From DATCDR01 sp036510575 (GTDB taxonomy: Bacteria; Actinomycetota; Acidimicrobiia; Acidimicrobiales; Bog-793): a stretch of DNA of 64,000 bases. Numbering within the stretch: the first letter of the stretch is position 1; every line of letters starts with the position of its first letter. The stretch is from the NCBI GenBank assembly GCA_036510575.1, contig DATCDR010000036.1:72949-136948 (forward strand), written 5' to 3'. The position numbers were made by a program, and so were the translations under genes. The notes beneath the pieces were generated by a model that was not told the origin of the DNA, made no database searches, and saw nothing but the letters and a program-made list of their open reading frames with translations. Below are positions 44,936-54,015 of the stretch, piece after piece.

Positions 44936-45453
44936 GGCGTCTCGGGCTTGTTGTCACGGTGGTGAAGCTTGAGCAACTCTTGCTCACGTGCCTCCATGAT
45001 CTCGGCCTCGTCGTCGATCTCGTGGTCCATGCCGAGGAGGTGCAAGATCCCGTGCACCAACAACAGCGCCAGCTCGTCTTCGTAGGTCCCGGCGTGTTCG
45101 GGCGCATTGCGGAATGCGACCTCTGGGCAGATCACGATGTCGCCGAGCAACACTGGGGCGTCGTCGAGGCTCGGCGGCTCCCAACCGGGACCGGTCCCGC
45201 CGGCGTCGGGCATCCGCCCCGAGATGATCACCTCATCTTCGATGGGAAAGGAGAGGACGTCGGTCGGGCCCTCGTGCCCGAGGAAGCGCTCGTTCAGCGC
45301 AGCGATCGCGTGTTCGTCGACAAAGAGCACCGACAATTCGGCCTCCCCGCGAACTCCCTGGGAATCGAGCGTCGCCTTGGCGAGCTTGCCAAGGTACGCG
45401 ACGTCGACCTCGCGGTCGCTCTGCTCATTTGCGGTAAAAACCTCGATCGCCAC
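44932..45453 (-). CDS. ybeY: Endoribonuclease YbeY
   Basis: This 173-residue protein has the zinc motif HGILHLLGMDH (His134, His138 and His144), the H3XH5XH form of the UPF0054 family. Upstream, TDVLSFP and LGDIVICP are further family marks. YbeY trims the 3' end of 16S rRNA and helps ribosome quality control. A loop of about 20 residues (after SGRMPDAGG) is longer than in the E. coli protein. The gene overlaps the CorC gene start by four bases and follows phoH by three bases, an order found in most bacteria. Confidence 0.95.
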   Translation of the reverse strand: MAIEVFTANEQSDREVDVAYLGKLAKATLDSQGVRGEAELSVLFVDEHAIAALNERFLGHEGPTDVLSFPIEDEVIISGRMPDAGGTGPGWEPPSLDDAPVLLGDIVICPEVAFRNAPEHAGTYEDELALLLVHGILHLLGMDHEIDDEAEIMEAREQELLKLHHRDNKPETP

Positions 45454-45456
45454 GAC

Positions 45457-46413
45457 TCAGCCCTGCTTTGGAGGCCCGAATCGATCGTAAGCGGTCACGA
45501 TGTCTCGCACGATCTGATTCCTCACCACATCCGCCTCGCCGAGGTGGACAAACTCAAGATTGTTGATGCCCTCGAGCACCGGCTGCAGACCGATCAGGCC
45601 CGATCGATTGCCGGCAATGTCGATCTGGGTGACGTCGCCAGTGATGACTGCCTTGGTTCCAAAGCCGATCCTCGTGAGAAACATCTTCATCTGCTCCGGC
45701 GTGGTGTTCTGCGCCTCATCCAAGATCACGAAGCTCGAGTTCAGCGTTCTGCCACGCATGAACGCGAGCGGCGCGACCTCGATCGTCCCGCGCTCGAGCA
45801 GCCGCTGGGTACCCTCTGGCTCCAACATGTCGTAGAGGGCGTCGTAGAGGGGTCGAAGGTAGGGGTCGATCTTGGCCATCAGGTCGCCGGGAAGGAATCC
45901 GAGTCGCTCACCTGCCTCTACCGCCGGGCGGGCGAGGATGATCCGGGCAACCTGCTTGGCCTGGAGGGCCTGTACGGCAAGTGCGACCGCGAGGTACGAC
46001 TTGCCAGTGCCTGCGGGGCCGATGCCGAAGGTGACGACGTTGCGACCGATCGCGTCGACGTAGCGACGCTGGCCGGCGGTCTTTGGGCGAACGGTCCTGC
46101 CCCGCGCCGAACGCAGCACCTCCGCCGAGGTGACCTCAGATGGTCGCTCGTCGGCTCGCACCATCTCGATGGTCCTGCCGATGTGATCGGCGTCGAGGCT
46201 TAGGCCAGACGAGAGCTGCACGACGAGCTCGTCGAAGACCCTGCCGACCTGGATCGCGTCCTGGCCGTCGATGGTGATCTCGTTTCCCCGGACGCGGATG
46301 CGCGTCTCGGCAAACGCCGCTTCGATCAGCCGGAGGAGCTCGTCGCGTTGACCGAGAAGACCAACCATCAGCTCATTGCCGGGAACCTGGATCTTCAACT
46401 GGGTGTCGGTCAC
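45457..46413 (-). CDS. phoH: PhoH-like ATPase
   Basis: This 318-residue protein has an N-terminal region (about 1-100) with IRVRGNEITIDG, and a P-loop domain with GIGPAGTGKSYLAV (Walker A at 132-139), ARPAVEAGERLGFLPGD, and FVILDEAQNTTPEQMKMFLTRIG (Walker B). It is a helicase-like ATPase of the PhoH family, proposed to work with YbeY in RNA metabolism. The start is a GTG at 46413 and the stop is three bases from ybeY. Confidence 0.95.
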   Translation of the reverse strand: MTDTQLKIQVPGNELMVGLLGQRDELLRLIEAAFAETRIRVRGNEITIDGQDAIQVGRVFDELVVQLSSGLSLDADHIGRTIEMVRADERPSEVTSAEVLRSARGRTVRPKTAGQRRYVDAIGRNVVTFGIGPAGTGKSYLAVALAVQALQAKQVARIILARPAVEAGERLGFLPGDLMAKIDPYLRPLYDALYDMLEPEGTQRLLERGTIEVAPLAFMRGRTLNSSFVILDEAQNTTPEQMKMFLTRIGFGTKAVITGDVTQIDIAGNRSGLIGLQPVLEGINNLEFVHLGEADVVRNQIVRDIVTAYDRFGPPKQG

Positions 46414-46474
46414 GATATGTGCCTCACGCTATCAGCGGGCACATACGACCACGGCCAGCCAAACCTATTGCCGA

Positions 46475-46831
46475 TCAACCCGGCGGCCACGAAAGGTCAC
46501 GGCCGCCGATGAGGTGGAGGTGGAGGTGGCTGACCGTGTTGCCCGCCGCGTCCCCGACATTTGCGACCAGTCGGAAACCGGACTCGGCAATGCCCTCAGC
46601 TTGGGCAACCTGATTTGCGAGCTCGAACAGCTCCCCGAGCAGCTGCGCCTCTTCGACGCCCACCTTGGTCGCGTCCTCGACATGACGGCGAGGGATGACG
46701 AGCACGTGCGTCGGCCCGACTGGAGCGATATCGCGCATCGCGATCGCTTCGGCGCTCTCGGCCACGATCGTGGCAGGGATCTCCCCTGCAACGATCTTGC
46801 AGAAGATGCAGTCAGAGGAGTCAGACGCCAT
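46475..46831 (-). CDS. HIT-family hydrolase
   Basis: The ATG at 46831 overlaps the stop of the BldC-like gene by one base and gives 118 residues. It has CIFCKIVAGEIPATIVAE (a CxxC pair near the N-terminus), HVLVIPRRHVED and, near the end, HLHLHLIGG, the histidine triad. The protein fits the HinT/PKCI group, which hydrolyses adenosine phosphoramidates and related nucleotides. The location between a BldC-like regulator and phoH is conserved in actinobacteria. Confidence 0.94.
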   Translation of the reverse strand: MASDSSDCIFCKIVAGEIPATIVAESAEAIAMRDIAPVGPTHVLVIPRRHVEDATKVGVEEAQLLGELFELANQVAQAEGIAESGFRLVANVGDAAGNTVSHLHLHLIGGRDLSWPPG

Positions 46832-47058
46832 CAAAGGCTCGGTGTCACCGGCTCTGGATACAGGTGGCCGATCGAACCAGGGACGATGCGAGAGGCGTCG
46901 ACGAATGCACTCACGTCCACCTCTTTGACCCGAATGACCCGTCCGAACTTGTAGGCAACGAGATGGCCCTCATCGATGAACCGGTACAAGGTACGGAGGT
47001 TGACACCGAGGAGATCCGATGCTTCCTTGCTGCTGAGCCATTGGTTTTGGATCGCCAT
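46831..47058 (-). CDS. BldC-like MerR/excisionase-type DNA-binding protein
   Basis: From the ATG at 47058 the product has 75 residues. It is a single winged helix-turn-helix: WLSSKEASDLLGVNLRTLYRFIDEGHL (HTH) and VAYKFGRVIRVKEVDVSAF (wing and helix), typical of the helix-turn-helix_17/BldC group. These small proteins bind DNA cooperatively on direct repeats to govern development or prophage excision. The frame opens at 47133 with a basic, poorly conserved head that overlaps hemW. Its place between hemW and the HIT gene suggests a housekeeping regulator. Targets unknown. Confidence 0.85.
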   Translation of the reverse strand: MAIQNQWLSSKEASDLLGVNLRTLYRFIDEGHLVAYKFGRVIRVKEVDVSAFVDASRIVPGSIGHLYPEPVTPSL

Positions 47059-47125
47059 CTGCAAGCACCCTACCCACAAACGGGCTAGCCGCAGTCGGGT
47101 TTGCCGCATACGCCGACGGAAGTCC

Positions 47126-48247
47126 TCATGCAAATGACGTGAGAGCAGACCTCGTGCGAAGTCGAAGCGACACCTCGTTGCAGAGCAGTCGACCCCGGAG
47201 CGTGAGCATGATGCGATCGTCGCTCACCTGCACGAGGTCGCCGAGAGCGTCAAGATCTTCGGCCGAGAGCGCCGCGCGAGTCACACCTGCGGCAGTGCGG
47301 ATCCCGAGCTCGAGCGCTTCTGCGGCGCGCCGGCCCTCATCGAGGAAGTCCTCGCTCGCGATCGGGGAGCGGCCCTGGCGGATCCGCTCGAGGTACCGCT
47401 CGATGTTCCAGACGTTCGCGAAGCGGTGCCCCGCGACATGGCTGTGCGCGGCACAGCCGAAGCCGAGGTAGTCCTCTTGGCGCCAACACGACTGGTTGTG
47501 CCTGCACGCATGCCCGGGCATCGCGTAGTTCGAGATCTCGTACCACTCATAGCCTTTGGCGGCGAGAATCGAGTCGAGCACCTCATATCGAGAAGCCTGT
47601 GCATCGTCGTCAGGGTGTCGATCGGGTGTGGCCGCAAGCGGCGTGCCCGGCTCCACGGTGAGTGCGTAGGCACTGATGTGGGGCGGTCTCGGTGACATCT
47701 CGAGCACGCCAGAGAGCGTTGCGGCCCAATCGGCCGCAGTTTCTCCAGCTCCTCCGAAGACGAGGTCCACGTTGAAGCTCTCGAATCCCCCCTCCTCGAT
47801 CAGGTGCAGTGCGCGCTCGACCGAACCGGCGACATGTGGCCGTCCAAGTCCCGAAAGCACATGCGGATGGAGCGACTGCACACCGATGGAGATCCTCGTC
47901 ACGCCGACCGCCCGAAGCGCCCGCATCAACTCGGGCGTCATCGACTCCGGGTTGCACTCGACCGTGACCTCTGCGAACGGGGCGAGTTCGACTGCGGCGA
48001 TGAGACGCGAGATGTCCCGAGGGCTGAGCAGTGACGGCGTGCCACCTCCGAGAAAGAGCGTCGAGGCAGGGACGAGTTGGCCATCACACCTGGCGCGTTC
48101 GATCTCGACGAGCACGGCGTCGACGTAGTCGCCCATCAACTCCGCCTTGTCGGTCCAAGTCGCAAAGGCACAGTAGTCACAGCGCACCGAACAGAACGGA
48201 ACGTGCAGATAGACACCGAGTTGCCGCTCGTGGATGGTCGCGCTCAC
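47126..48247 (-). CDS. hemW: Radical SAM HemW-type heme chaperone
   Basis: This 373-residue protein starts at GTG 48247, overlapping the rsmE stop by four bases (GTGA). VYLHVPFCSVRCDYC holds the radical SAM CX3CX2C (Cys19, Cys23, Cys26). Further family marks are FLGGGTPSLL, CNPESMTPELM and GGFESFNVDLVFGG, followed by the HemN C-terminal domain. HemW is a heme carrier of the HemN superfamily rather than an oxygen-independent coproporphyrinogen oxidase. In many actinobacteria hemW follows lepA directly; here it follows rsmE. Confidence 0.95.
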   Translation of the reverse strand: MSATIHERQLGVYLHVPFCSVRCDYCAFATWTDKAELMGDYVDAVLVEIERARCDGQLVPASTLFLGGGTPSLLSPRDISRLIAAVELAPFAEVTVECNPESMTPELMRALRAVGVTRISIGVQSLHPHVLSGLGRPHVAGSVERALHLIEEGGFESFNVDLVFGGAGETAADWAATLSGVLEMSPRPPHISAYALTVEPGTPLAATPDRHPDDDAQASRYEVLDSILAAKGYEWYEISNYAMPGHACRHNQSCWRQEDYLGFGCAAHSHVAGHRFANVWNIERYLERIRQGRSPIASEDFLDEGRRAAEALELGIRTAAGVTRAALSAEDLDALGDLVQVSDDRIMLTLRGRLLCNEVSLRLRTRSALTSFA

Positions 48248-49035
48248 CCGAGCAATCCCGAGCGGGCAGCAACGAGCAACGTCGCTGCGACAAGTGCGGC
48301 AGTCTCGGTCCTGAGCACGCCCGAGCCGAGACCTACCCTGGTCGGAATCACTCCGAGCTCACGCTCGGACCAACCGCCCTCTGGGCCAACGAGCACCGTG
48401 TGCATCCTCGAGGTGATCGGACCTCCACCTGGCTCGGCAATCGATATCTCGCCATCGGCGTCACCGAGTGTGGCGAGCAATGCTTCCATCGTCGTCGGCA
48501 CCTCGACAACGGGGAGGTAAAGGCGCCTCGACTGCGCTCCCGCCTCCCGAGCGATGCGGCGGAACCGCTCGGCTCGACGCGGCGCCTCTCCCTCGCTTAG
48601 TCGCACGACCGTGCGATCACTAAGGAGCGGAACGATGTCGTCGATCCCGATCTCGGTGAGCTTTTGCACCGTCCACTCTGCACGCTCACCCTTTGGAAGG
48701 GCGAATGCCACGCGTCTTGACGGCTCTCGCCAAACGGTGTGAACCTTGCCGCTCACTTCGAGCACCTCGAGCGATGTGGCTTCACCTCTGCGGTTACCTC
48801 GCGAGCCTGCTGAGCCCTCGCGGATCACGCACGGCACGAACGCGCCATCTCCGTTCGCGGCGATTACGACTTCTCCGGCACGGAGTCGAAGGACGTGAAG
48901 GAGGTGATGGGTGTCATCGTCGCTCGGCCTAGGCGCGACAAGGTCGTCGACGTAGACGAAGCCTGCTGCGCGGCGAAGGAGATCCCCTGCCTCGAGGTCG
49001 GTCGGCTCTGCATCAGAGCGCGTCGAGAGGTCCAT
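48244..49035 (-). CDS. rsmE: 16S rRNA m3U1498 methyltransferase RsmE
   Basis: This 263-residue protein starts at ATG 49035. It has an N-terminal PUA-like part with HHLLHVLRLRAGEVV and a C-terminal SPOUT methyltransferase with LPKGERAEWTVQKLTEIG, the QSRRLYLP segment, and LVGPEGGWSERELGV, the knot loop that binds SAM. It methylates U1498 of 16S rRNA. It lies between dnaJ and hemW, an order common in many bacteria. Confidence 0.95.
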   Translation of the reverse strand: MDLSTRSDAEPTDLEAGDLLRRAAGFVYVDDLVAPRPSDDDTHHLLHVLRLRAGEVVIAANGDGAFVPCVIREGSAGSRGNRRGEATSLEVLEVSGKVHTVWREPSRRVAFALPKGERAEWTVQKLTEIGIDDIVPLLSDRTVVRLSEGEAPRRAERFRRIAREAGAQSRRLYLPVVEVPTTMEALLATLGDADGEISIAEPGGGPITSRMHTVLVGPEGGWSERELGVIPTRVGLGSGVLRTETAALVAATLLVAARSGLLG

Positions 49036-49040
49036 CTGAA

Positions 49041-50147
49041 CTACGAGCGGCTGGAGCGAATCCTCGAGAAGAGCCCGCCGTGTTGCACGATCTCCTCACC
49101 GCGGCTCGCCGCGAACTGCTTGAGTAGGTCCTCTTGTCCCTTTGTCAGATTCGTCGGGGTATCGACGACGAATCTGACGTGCAGATCTCCTCGGCCGCGC
49201 CCGCGAACATGTGGGACGCCTTGGCCACGGAGCCGCACCTCACGCCCGGTCTGGGTTCCTGGCGGCACGTTCATCTGCTCGCTCGAGTCGAGCGTCTCGA
49301 TCTCGACGTCGGTCCCGAGCGCAGCCTGTGCGACGCTCAGGTGGACCGTCGTCAGCAGATCAACGCCACTTCGTTCGAACCGATCGTGCGCGTTGACCTT
49401 CAGGTGCACGTAGAGGTCACCCGCTACGCCGCCGCGAAGAGCGGGGGCTCCCTGGCTCGTGATCCGAAGCGTGGTGCCGTTGTCCACGCCTGCGGGCACC
49501 TCGACGGTCACGCTCCGATCGACAACCGTGCGGCCGTCGCCATGACAAGTTGGGCAGGGAGACTCGATGAGCTCGCCGATCCCCCTGCAACGTTGACAGG
49601 GCATTGCCTGTACCACTTGGCCGAGAATCGACTGCCGGACTCGACGGACCTGACCAGTACCTGCACACTCGAGGCACGTGATCGGTGACGTACCTGGAGC
49701 CGCACCGGTTCCAGTGCAGGTGACGCAGGTGGCAAGCCCACGGAAGTCGACCGTTCGTTCCACGCCGAATACCGCCTCTTCGAAGGCGAGTTCCACCACC
49801 ACCTCGACATCATCGCCGCGCCGCGGTCCGTTCTGCCGCTGGCTGCCGAAGGGATTGCCGAAGAAGGTTTCGAAGATGTCGCCGATACCACCACCGAACA
49901 TGTCGCCTGGTCCACCCGCGCCAGGTCGGGCGCCCTCTGGGCCGAACATGTCGTAGCGACGTCGGCGCTCGGGATCACGAAGCGTCTCGTACGCGGTGCT
50001 CACCTCTTTGAACCTCGCCTCCGATGCCGGGTCGCCGCCGTTGGCGTCGGGATGGAGCTCGCGCGCTAGCGCCCGATAGGCGCGGCGGAGCTCCTCATCG
50101 CTGGCGTTCTTCGAGACGCCGAGAAGTTCGTAGTAGTCGGTCGTCAT
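49041..50147 (-). CDS. dnaJ: Chaperone DnaJ
   Basis: This 368-residue protein has a J-domain with HPD at 32-34, a Gly/Phe-rich linker with FGPEGARPGAGGPGDMFGGG, then four zinc-binding CXXCXGXG repeats (CVTCTGTG, CLECAGTG, CQRCRGIG and CPTCHGDG), and a C-terminal substrate-binding region with GDLYVHLKVNAHDRFER. It is a full-length type I DnaJ working with DnaK. dnaK is not in this window, so this may be the second DnaJ (DnaJ2) that actinobacteria carry next to hrcA. Confidence 0.96.
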   Translation of the reverse strand: MTTDYYELLGVSKNASDEELRRAYRALARELHPDANGGDPASEARFKEVSTAYETLRDPERRRRYDMFGPEGARPGAGGPGDMFGGGIGDIFETFFGNPFGSQRQNGPRRGDDVEVVVELAFEEAVFGVERTVDFRGLATCVTCTGTGAAPGTSPITCLECAGTGQVRRVRQSILGQVVQAMPCQRCRGIGELIESPCPTCHGDGRTVVDRSVTVEVPAGVDNGTTLRITSQGAPALRGGVAGDLYVHLKVNAHDRFERSGVDLLTTVHLSVAQAALGTDVEIETLDSSEQMNVPPGTQTGREVRLRGQGVPHVRGRGRGDLHVRFVVDTPTNLTKGQEDLLKQFAASRGEEIVQHGGLFSRIRSSRS

Positions 50148-50153
50148 CTCGCC

Positions 50154-51161
50154 TTAGCCAGCGCTCAGTTGCCTACCGAGGCGCTGACTCACGACTGCGA
50201 CCGCGGCGAGCGCGTGGGCGTAGTTCATCCTGGTGGGGCCGAGCACGCCGATCGCGCCGACCACCTCGTTGCCGACCGTGTAGGGCGCAACGACGATCGA
50301 GCACTCTGCGAGCGAGGCAACGCCGGTCTCTCCGCCTATCGCGACCGAGTGCTCACGCGTCAAGGCATCAGAGAGCAGCGAGACGACGACGAGGGACTGC
50401 TCGAGGATCGAAAGGACCTCGCGAACGGTGTTGACCGCCTCGAACTGCTCGGCCATGCGAGCGGTTCCACCGACGTAGACGTCGTTCGGCTCAGGTCTCG
50501 CCATCGTGCTTCCTGCCATCGCCTGGCCGCACACGCCGAGCAGTGCGGCAAGCTCGGGGGCGTCTGGTGGCAGCCGCAGCGGCGTCTGGCCAACCGTGGT
50601 GCCGATGAGCTGCTCGCGAAGCGCTGCGTTCGCGCTCTCAACAACGGCATCAGTGACGCTTGGCGCGAGCTCGATGCCGTACTTATCGATCGCCCCGTTC
50701 GACAGCACCACCAACAGCAGTCCCGCCTGTTCGGCAAGGCGCGTCACGAGCACGGAGCACACCGTGAGCGTCTCGTGGGTTGGGGCGACGACGACGGCGG
50801 CGTAATCGGTGAGGCTCGCGAGCAGCTGCGAGGTGTCGCGGAGCATCCGCTCGAGCTCGCCATGTGCGGCGGCGAAGAACTGGTCGACACGCCGCTCGCC
50901 GTCACGGCCGAGCGCGGACGTCTCGTCGAGGTGGTCGACGAAGAAGCGATAGCCGAGGTCGGTCGGGACTCGACCAGCGCTGGTATGGGGGTGGGTGAGG
51001 TAGCCCTCTCGCTCGAGCGTGGCCATATCGGCCCGAACCGTCGCTGGGGAGACATCGATCGCGCCGTCTCTAACGACATGCGAAGACCCGACCGGCTGCC
51101 CGGTCTCGATGTGCTCGGCCACGACCTTTTTCAGGATGGTGGTCTTCCTGTCGTCGAGCAT
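50154..51161 (-). CDS. hrcA: Heat-inducible transcriptional repressor HrcA
   Basis: This 335-residue protein has an N-terminal winged helix (residues 1-75: ILKKVVAEHIETGQPVGSSHV then TVRADMATLEREGYLTHPHTSAGRVPTD in order, a signature of HrcA), a GAF-like dimer domain, and a C-terminal IGVLGPTRMNYAHALAAV segment. HrcA represses heat-shock genes by binding CIRCE, and is helped to fold by GroEL. A CIRCE-like inverted repeat lies 50 bases upstream of its ATG, indicating autoregulation. dnaJ follows immediately. Confidence 0.97.
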   Translation of the reverse strand: MLDDRKTTILKKVVAEHIETGQPVGSSHVVRDGAIDVSPATVRADMATLEREGYLTHPHTSAGRVPTDLGYRFFVDHLDETSALGRDGERRVDQFFAAAHGELERMLRDTSQLLASLTDYAAVVVAPTHETLTVCSVLVTRLAEQAGLLLVVLSNGAIDKYGIELAPSVTDAVVESANAALREQLIGTTVGQTPLRLPPDAPELAALLGVCGQAMAGSTMARPEPNDVYVGGTARMAEQFEAVNTVREVLSILEQSLVVVSLLSDALTREHSVAIGGETGVASLAECSIVVAPYTVGNEVVGAIGVLGPTRMNYAHALAAVAVVSQRLGRQLSAG

Positions 51162-51210
51162 GGTCTCGCTACCTCGTCAGCATGTCCGTGGCGCGCCAAC
51201 ATGGCGTGCG

Positions 51211-51237
51211 TTGGCACTCGAGTCTACCGAGTGCCGA
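51211..51237. promoter_or_regulatory. CIRCE-like HrcA operator
   Basis: An inverted repeat TTGGCACTC-N9-GAGTGCCGA lies 50 bases upstream of hrcA. The consensus is TTAGCACTC-N9-GAGTGCTAA, so the GCACTC/GAGTGC core and the 9-base spacer match exactly, with a few outer mismatches. It should let HrcA repress hrcA, dnaJ and the genes behind them. Confidence 0.88.
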
Positions 51238-51280
51238 TGAATGAGGCCGAGAGCGACGCTTACGGCGCCAAAAGGGCGCC

Positions 51281-52231
51281 TCATGGGGCTGTCGACACGC
51301 GCTCGAGCGAACGCGCGACAACTGGCGACGGTCCGATCGCCCATCTCGTGGCCACCGCGAAGCTGCCTGCTGCGGCCAAGATCACCGCACGTCGACCGGG
51401 CATGAAGCGCGACGGCGTGATGAGCGCCCGAATCGGCCGAGGAAGCAGGTCAGCCGCCGCCGTCACGATGATCCTCTGGGCAATGGCGTCGCTCGTCGCG
51501 GTGCCGATTGGACGGCGGAGGAACTCGAGCGCCTCGTCGGACTGTGCAGATCGGACGAGCTCGGGCAGGATCTGTTCGAGGTAGGTCCGAACCTCACCAA
51601 GCGAGGTCGGGACGTTGCTCGCACCGAGCCTCCTTGCGATCTCGGCGACCTCGTCGAAGTACTGGTCCTTTTCCACCCGAAGGAGCGGACGTGGCGAGTA
51701 ACGCTGAAATCCCGCGAGAAAGCTGCTCACCTCGGTGACGTGGACGAAGGTGAGCAACTCGGGATCGGCCGCTGAGTACGGTCGCCCGTCGGGCGCGATC
51801 CCGCGCACGCGGGCGTGCACAGCCACGACCTCGCCGATCAGATCGTCGACGAAGGGCATCGCGCCAAATGTCGTGCCCGCAACGAATCGGGCCGTTCGTT
51901 GCAGTCGCCCGAGTGGATCCTCCCGGAAGCGGGAGTGCGCAGCCACACCCGCCATTGCGAGCGGATGCAGCGTCTGGAACATCAGCGCCGCGAAGCCCCC
52001 GATCAACATCCCGGGCAAGTCTGCGTGGACCCTCCAGGCCATCGAATCTGGCCCGACCAGCCCAGGGTCGCCGACAGGGCCTGCGTAGTCCTCGATCGCG
52101 CCGGGGCTATCGCCGAGGGAGCGGCGGATACCGCCTTCGATCCGCGCCGCGAGACGCGAACGGTAGCGAGGCACCCGCAGGGTTTGAGGGGCGTCGAGCC
52201 GATCGTCACTCCGTCGTTCGGCGCCGGGCAT
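51281..52231 (-). CDS. MpaB-family (DUF2236) oxygenase-like protein
   Basis: This 316-residue protein starts one base into the lepA stop. It contains the DUF2236 marks DLPGMLIGGFAALMFQTLHPLAMAGV (given here in part), HSRFREDPLGRLQRTARFV and VHARVRGIAPDGRPYSAADPELLTFVHV. Some family members (MpaB, latex-clearing protein LCP) are heme oxygenases that use a conserved His; here His residues occur in the HARV and HVTEV segments. Function is therefore an educated guess. The gene is inserted between lepA and the CIRCE-hrcA unit. Confidence 0.8.
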   Translation of the reverse strand: MPGAERRSDDRLDAPQTLRVPRYRSRLAARIEGGIRRSLGDSPGAIEDYAGPVGDPGLVGPDSMAWRVHADLPGMLIGGFAALMFQTLHPLAMAGVAAHSRFREDPLGRLQRTARFVAGTTFGAMPFVDDLIGEVVAVHARVRGIAPDGRPYSAADPELLTFVHVTEVSSFLAGFQRYSPRPLLRVEKDQYFDEVAEIARRLGASNVPTSLGEVRTYLEQILPELVRSAQSDEALEFLRRPIGTATSDAIAQRIIVTAAADLLPRPIRALITPSRFMPGRRAVILAAAGSFAVATRWAIGPSPVVARSLERVSTAP

Positions 52232-54015
52232 CAGTCCTCCAACCGGAGTGCCGAGACGAACGCCTCCTGGGGAACCTCGACCCGGCCGATCGACTTCATC
52301 CGCTTCTTACCCTCCTTTTGTTTCTCAAGGAGCTTGTGCTTGCGGGTGATGTCACCTCCGTAGCACTTGGCAAGAACGTCCTTGCGCTTGGCCTTCACCG
52401 TCTCGCGAGCGATGATGCGACCGCCGATCGCTGCCTGTATCGGCACGTCGAAGAGCTGACGCGGGATGAGCTCGCGAAGCTTCGCTGCCATCTTCTTCCC
52501 GTAGTCGTCGGCCTTCGCGCGGTGCACGATCGAGGAGAACGCATCGACTGGGTGGCCGTTCAACAAGATGTCGACCTTTACGAGGTTCGCGCTCTCCATC
52601 CCTGCCTGCTCGTAGTCGAGACTCGCGTAACCCTTGGTCCTGCTCTTTAACTGGTCGAAGAAGTCGATCACGATCTCGGCGAGCGGCACGAGGTAGACGA
52701 GCTCGAGCCGATCCGACGAGAGGTACTGCATCTTTTGCTGCACACCTCGCCTGGTCTGGCAGAGATCGATGACCGTGCCGACGTACTCCGCCGGCGTGAT
52801 GATCGTGAGCCGAAGCACCGGCTCCTCGATGAACTCGATGTTCTGCTGTGGCGGCATCTCGGAGGGGTTCGAGATCACCTCGGCACTCCCGTTCGTCAGG
52901 TGCGCGACGTAACCCACCGAAGGGCTGGTAGCGATCATCGACAAGTTGAACTCACGTTCGAGCCGCTCGCGCACGATCTCCATGTGCAACAGGCCGAGGA
53001 AGCCACAGCGAAAGCCGAACCCGAGCGCGACGGACGTCTCGGGTTGGTATGTGATGCTGCCATCGTTTAGCTGCAGCTTCTCGAGGGCCTCGCGCAGATC
53101 TGGGAACTGGTCGCCGTCGACTGGATAGAGGCCGCAAAAGACCATCGGCTTCGGGTCCCGGTAGCCGGTCAGCGGTTCGGTGGTCGGATGCGCGGCATCG
53201 GTCACGGTCTCGCCGACACGCGCCTCGCTGACCTTCTTGATGCCAGCGACGAGATAGCCAACTTCGCCTGGTCCGAGCTCGATCACGTGTCGCTCGACCG
53301 GGGTGCGCACGCCGAGCTCTTCGACCTCGTGTGTCGTGCCGGCGTGGAAGAAACGAACCTTGGCGTCTGGGTGCAAGGTCCCGTCGAAGACTCTGATCGC
53401 AGAGACGATCCCCCGATACTGGTCGTAGTGCGAGTCGAAGATCAGCGCTCGAAGTGTCTGGCCAGGACGCACCTCCGGGGGTGGGATCCTCGCTACGACG
53501 GCATCGAGCAGATCCGCCACGCCCTCACCGGTCTTCGCGGAAATCCGGAGCACCTCCAAGGCGGGTATGCCGAGGACCCGCTCGATCTCTTCTCCGTAAC
53601 GCTCAGGATCAGCAGCGGGGAGATCGATCTTGTTCAGCGCGGCGACGATCTCGAGGTTGTTCTCGAGCGCCAGGTAGCAGTTGGCGAGCGTCTGGGCTTC
53701 GATCCCCTGCGAGGCGTCCACGAGCAGCACGACACCCTCACAGGCCGCCAGACTCCGGCTCACCTCGTAGCCGAAGTCGACGTGACCAGGGGTGTCGATC
53801 AGGTGCAGCACGTGGTCGTGCCAGTTGACCCGCACGTTTTGTGCCTTGATCGTGATGCCGCGCTCGCGCTCGATATCCATCGAGTCGAGATACTGGGCGC
53901 GCATGTCCCGCGGATCGACGGCGCCGGTCAGCTCGAGGATACGATCCGAGAGGGTTGACTTGCCGTGATCCACATGGCTGATGATCGAGAAGTTCCGGAT
54001 CCGGTCTGGGTCCAC
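52231..54015 (-). CDS. lepA: Elongation factor 4 (LepA)
   Basis: From the GTG at 54015 the product has 594 residues; the frame opens at 54066. It begins DPDRIRNFSIISHVDHGKST, with the P-loop, then DTPGHVDFGYEVSRSLAACEG (G3), NKIDLP (G4), and continues through domains II, III and V to the LepA-specific C-terminal domain with AKCYGGDITRKHKLLEKQKEGKKRMK. LepA is a ribosome-binding GTPase that back-translocates stalled ribosomes or aids initiation. It is divergent from rpsT and heads the 12-gene minus-strand run. Confidence 0.97.
   Translation of the reverse strand: MDPDRIRNFSIISHVDHGKSTLSDRILELTGAVDPRDMRAQYLDSMDIERERGITIKAQNVRVNWHDHVLHLIDTPGHVDFGYEVSRSLAACEGVVLLVDASQGIEAQTLANCYLALENNLEIVAALNKIDLPAADPERYGEEIERVLGIPALEVLRISAKTGEGVADLLDAVVARIPPPEVRPGQTLRALIFDSHYDQYRGIVSAIRVFDGTLHPDAKVRFFHAGTTHEVEELGVRTPVERHVIELGPGEVGYLVAGIKKVSEARVGETVTDAAHPTTEPLTGYRDPKPMVFCGLYPVDGDQFPDLREALEKLQLNDGSITYQPETSVALGFGFRCGFLGLLHMEIVRERLEREFNLSMIATSPSVGYVAHLTNGSAEVISNPSEMPPQQNIEFIEEPVLRLTIITPAEYVGTVIDLCQTRRGVQQKMQYLSSDRLELVYLVPLAEIVIDFFDQLKSRTKGYASLDYEQAGMESANLVKVDILLNGHPVDAFSSIVHRAKADDYGKKMAAKLRELIPRQLFDVPIQAAIGGRIIARETVKAKRKDVLAKCYGGDITRKHKLLEKQKEGKKRMKSIGRVEVPQEAFVSALRLED

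Noticed and set aside
44869..46203. A 444-codon plus-strand frame opposite ybeY and phoH
   Set aside because: It is antisense to two genes with complete catalytic motifs and has no recognisable domain itself.
50169..51584. A 471-codon plus-strand frame opposite hrcA
   Set aside because: hrcA on the other strand has its full signature and a CIRCE site; the frame is a shadow of its codon pattern.
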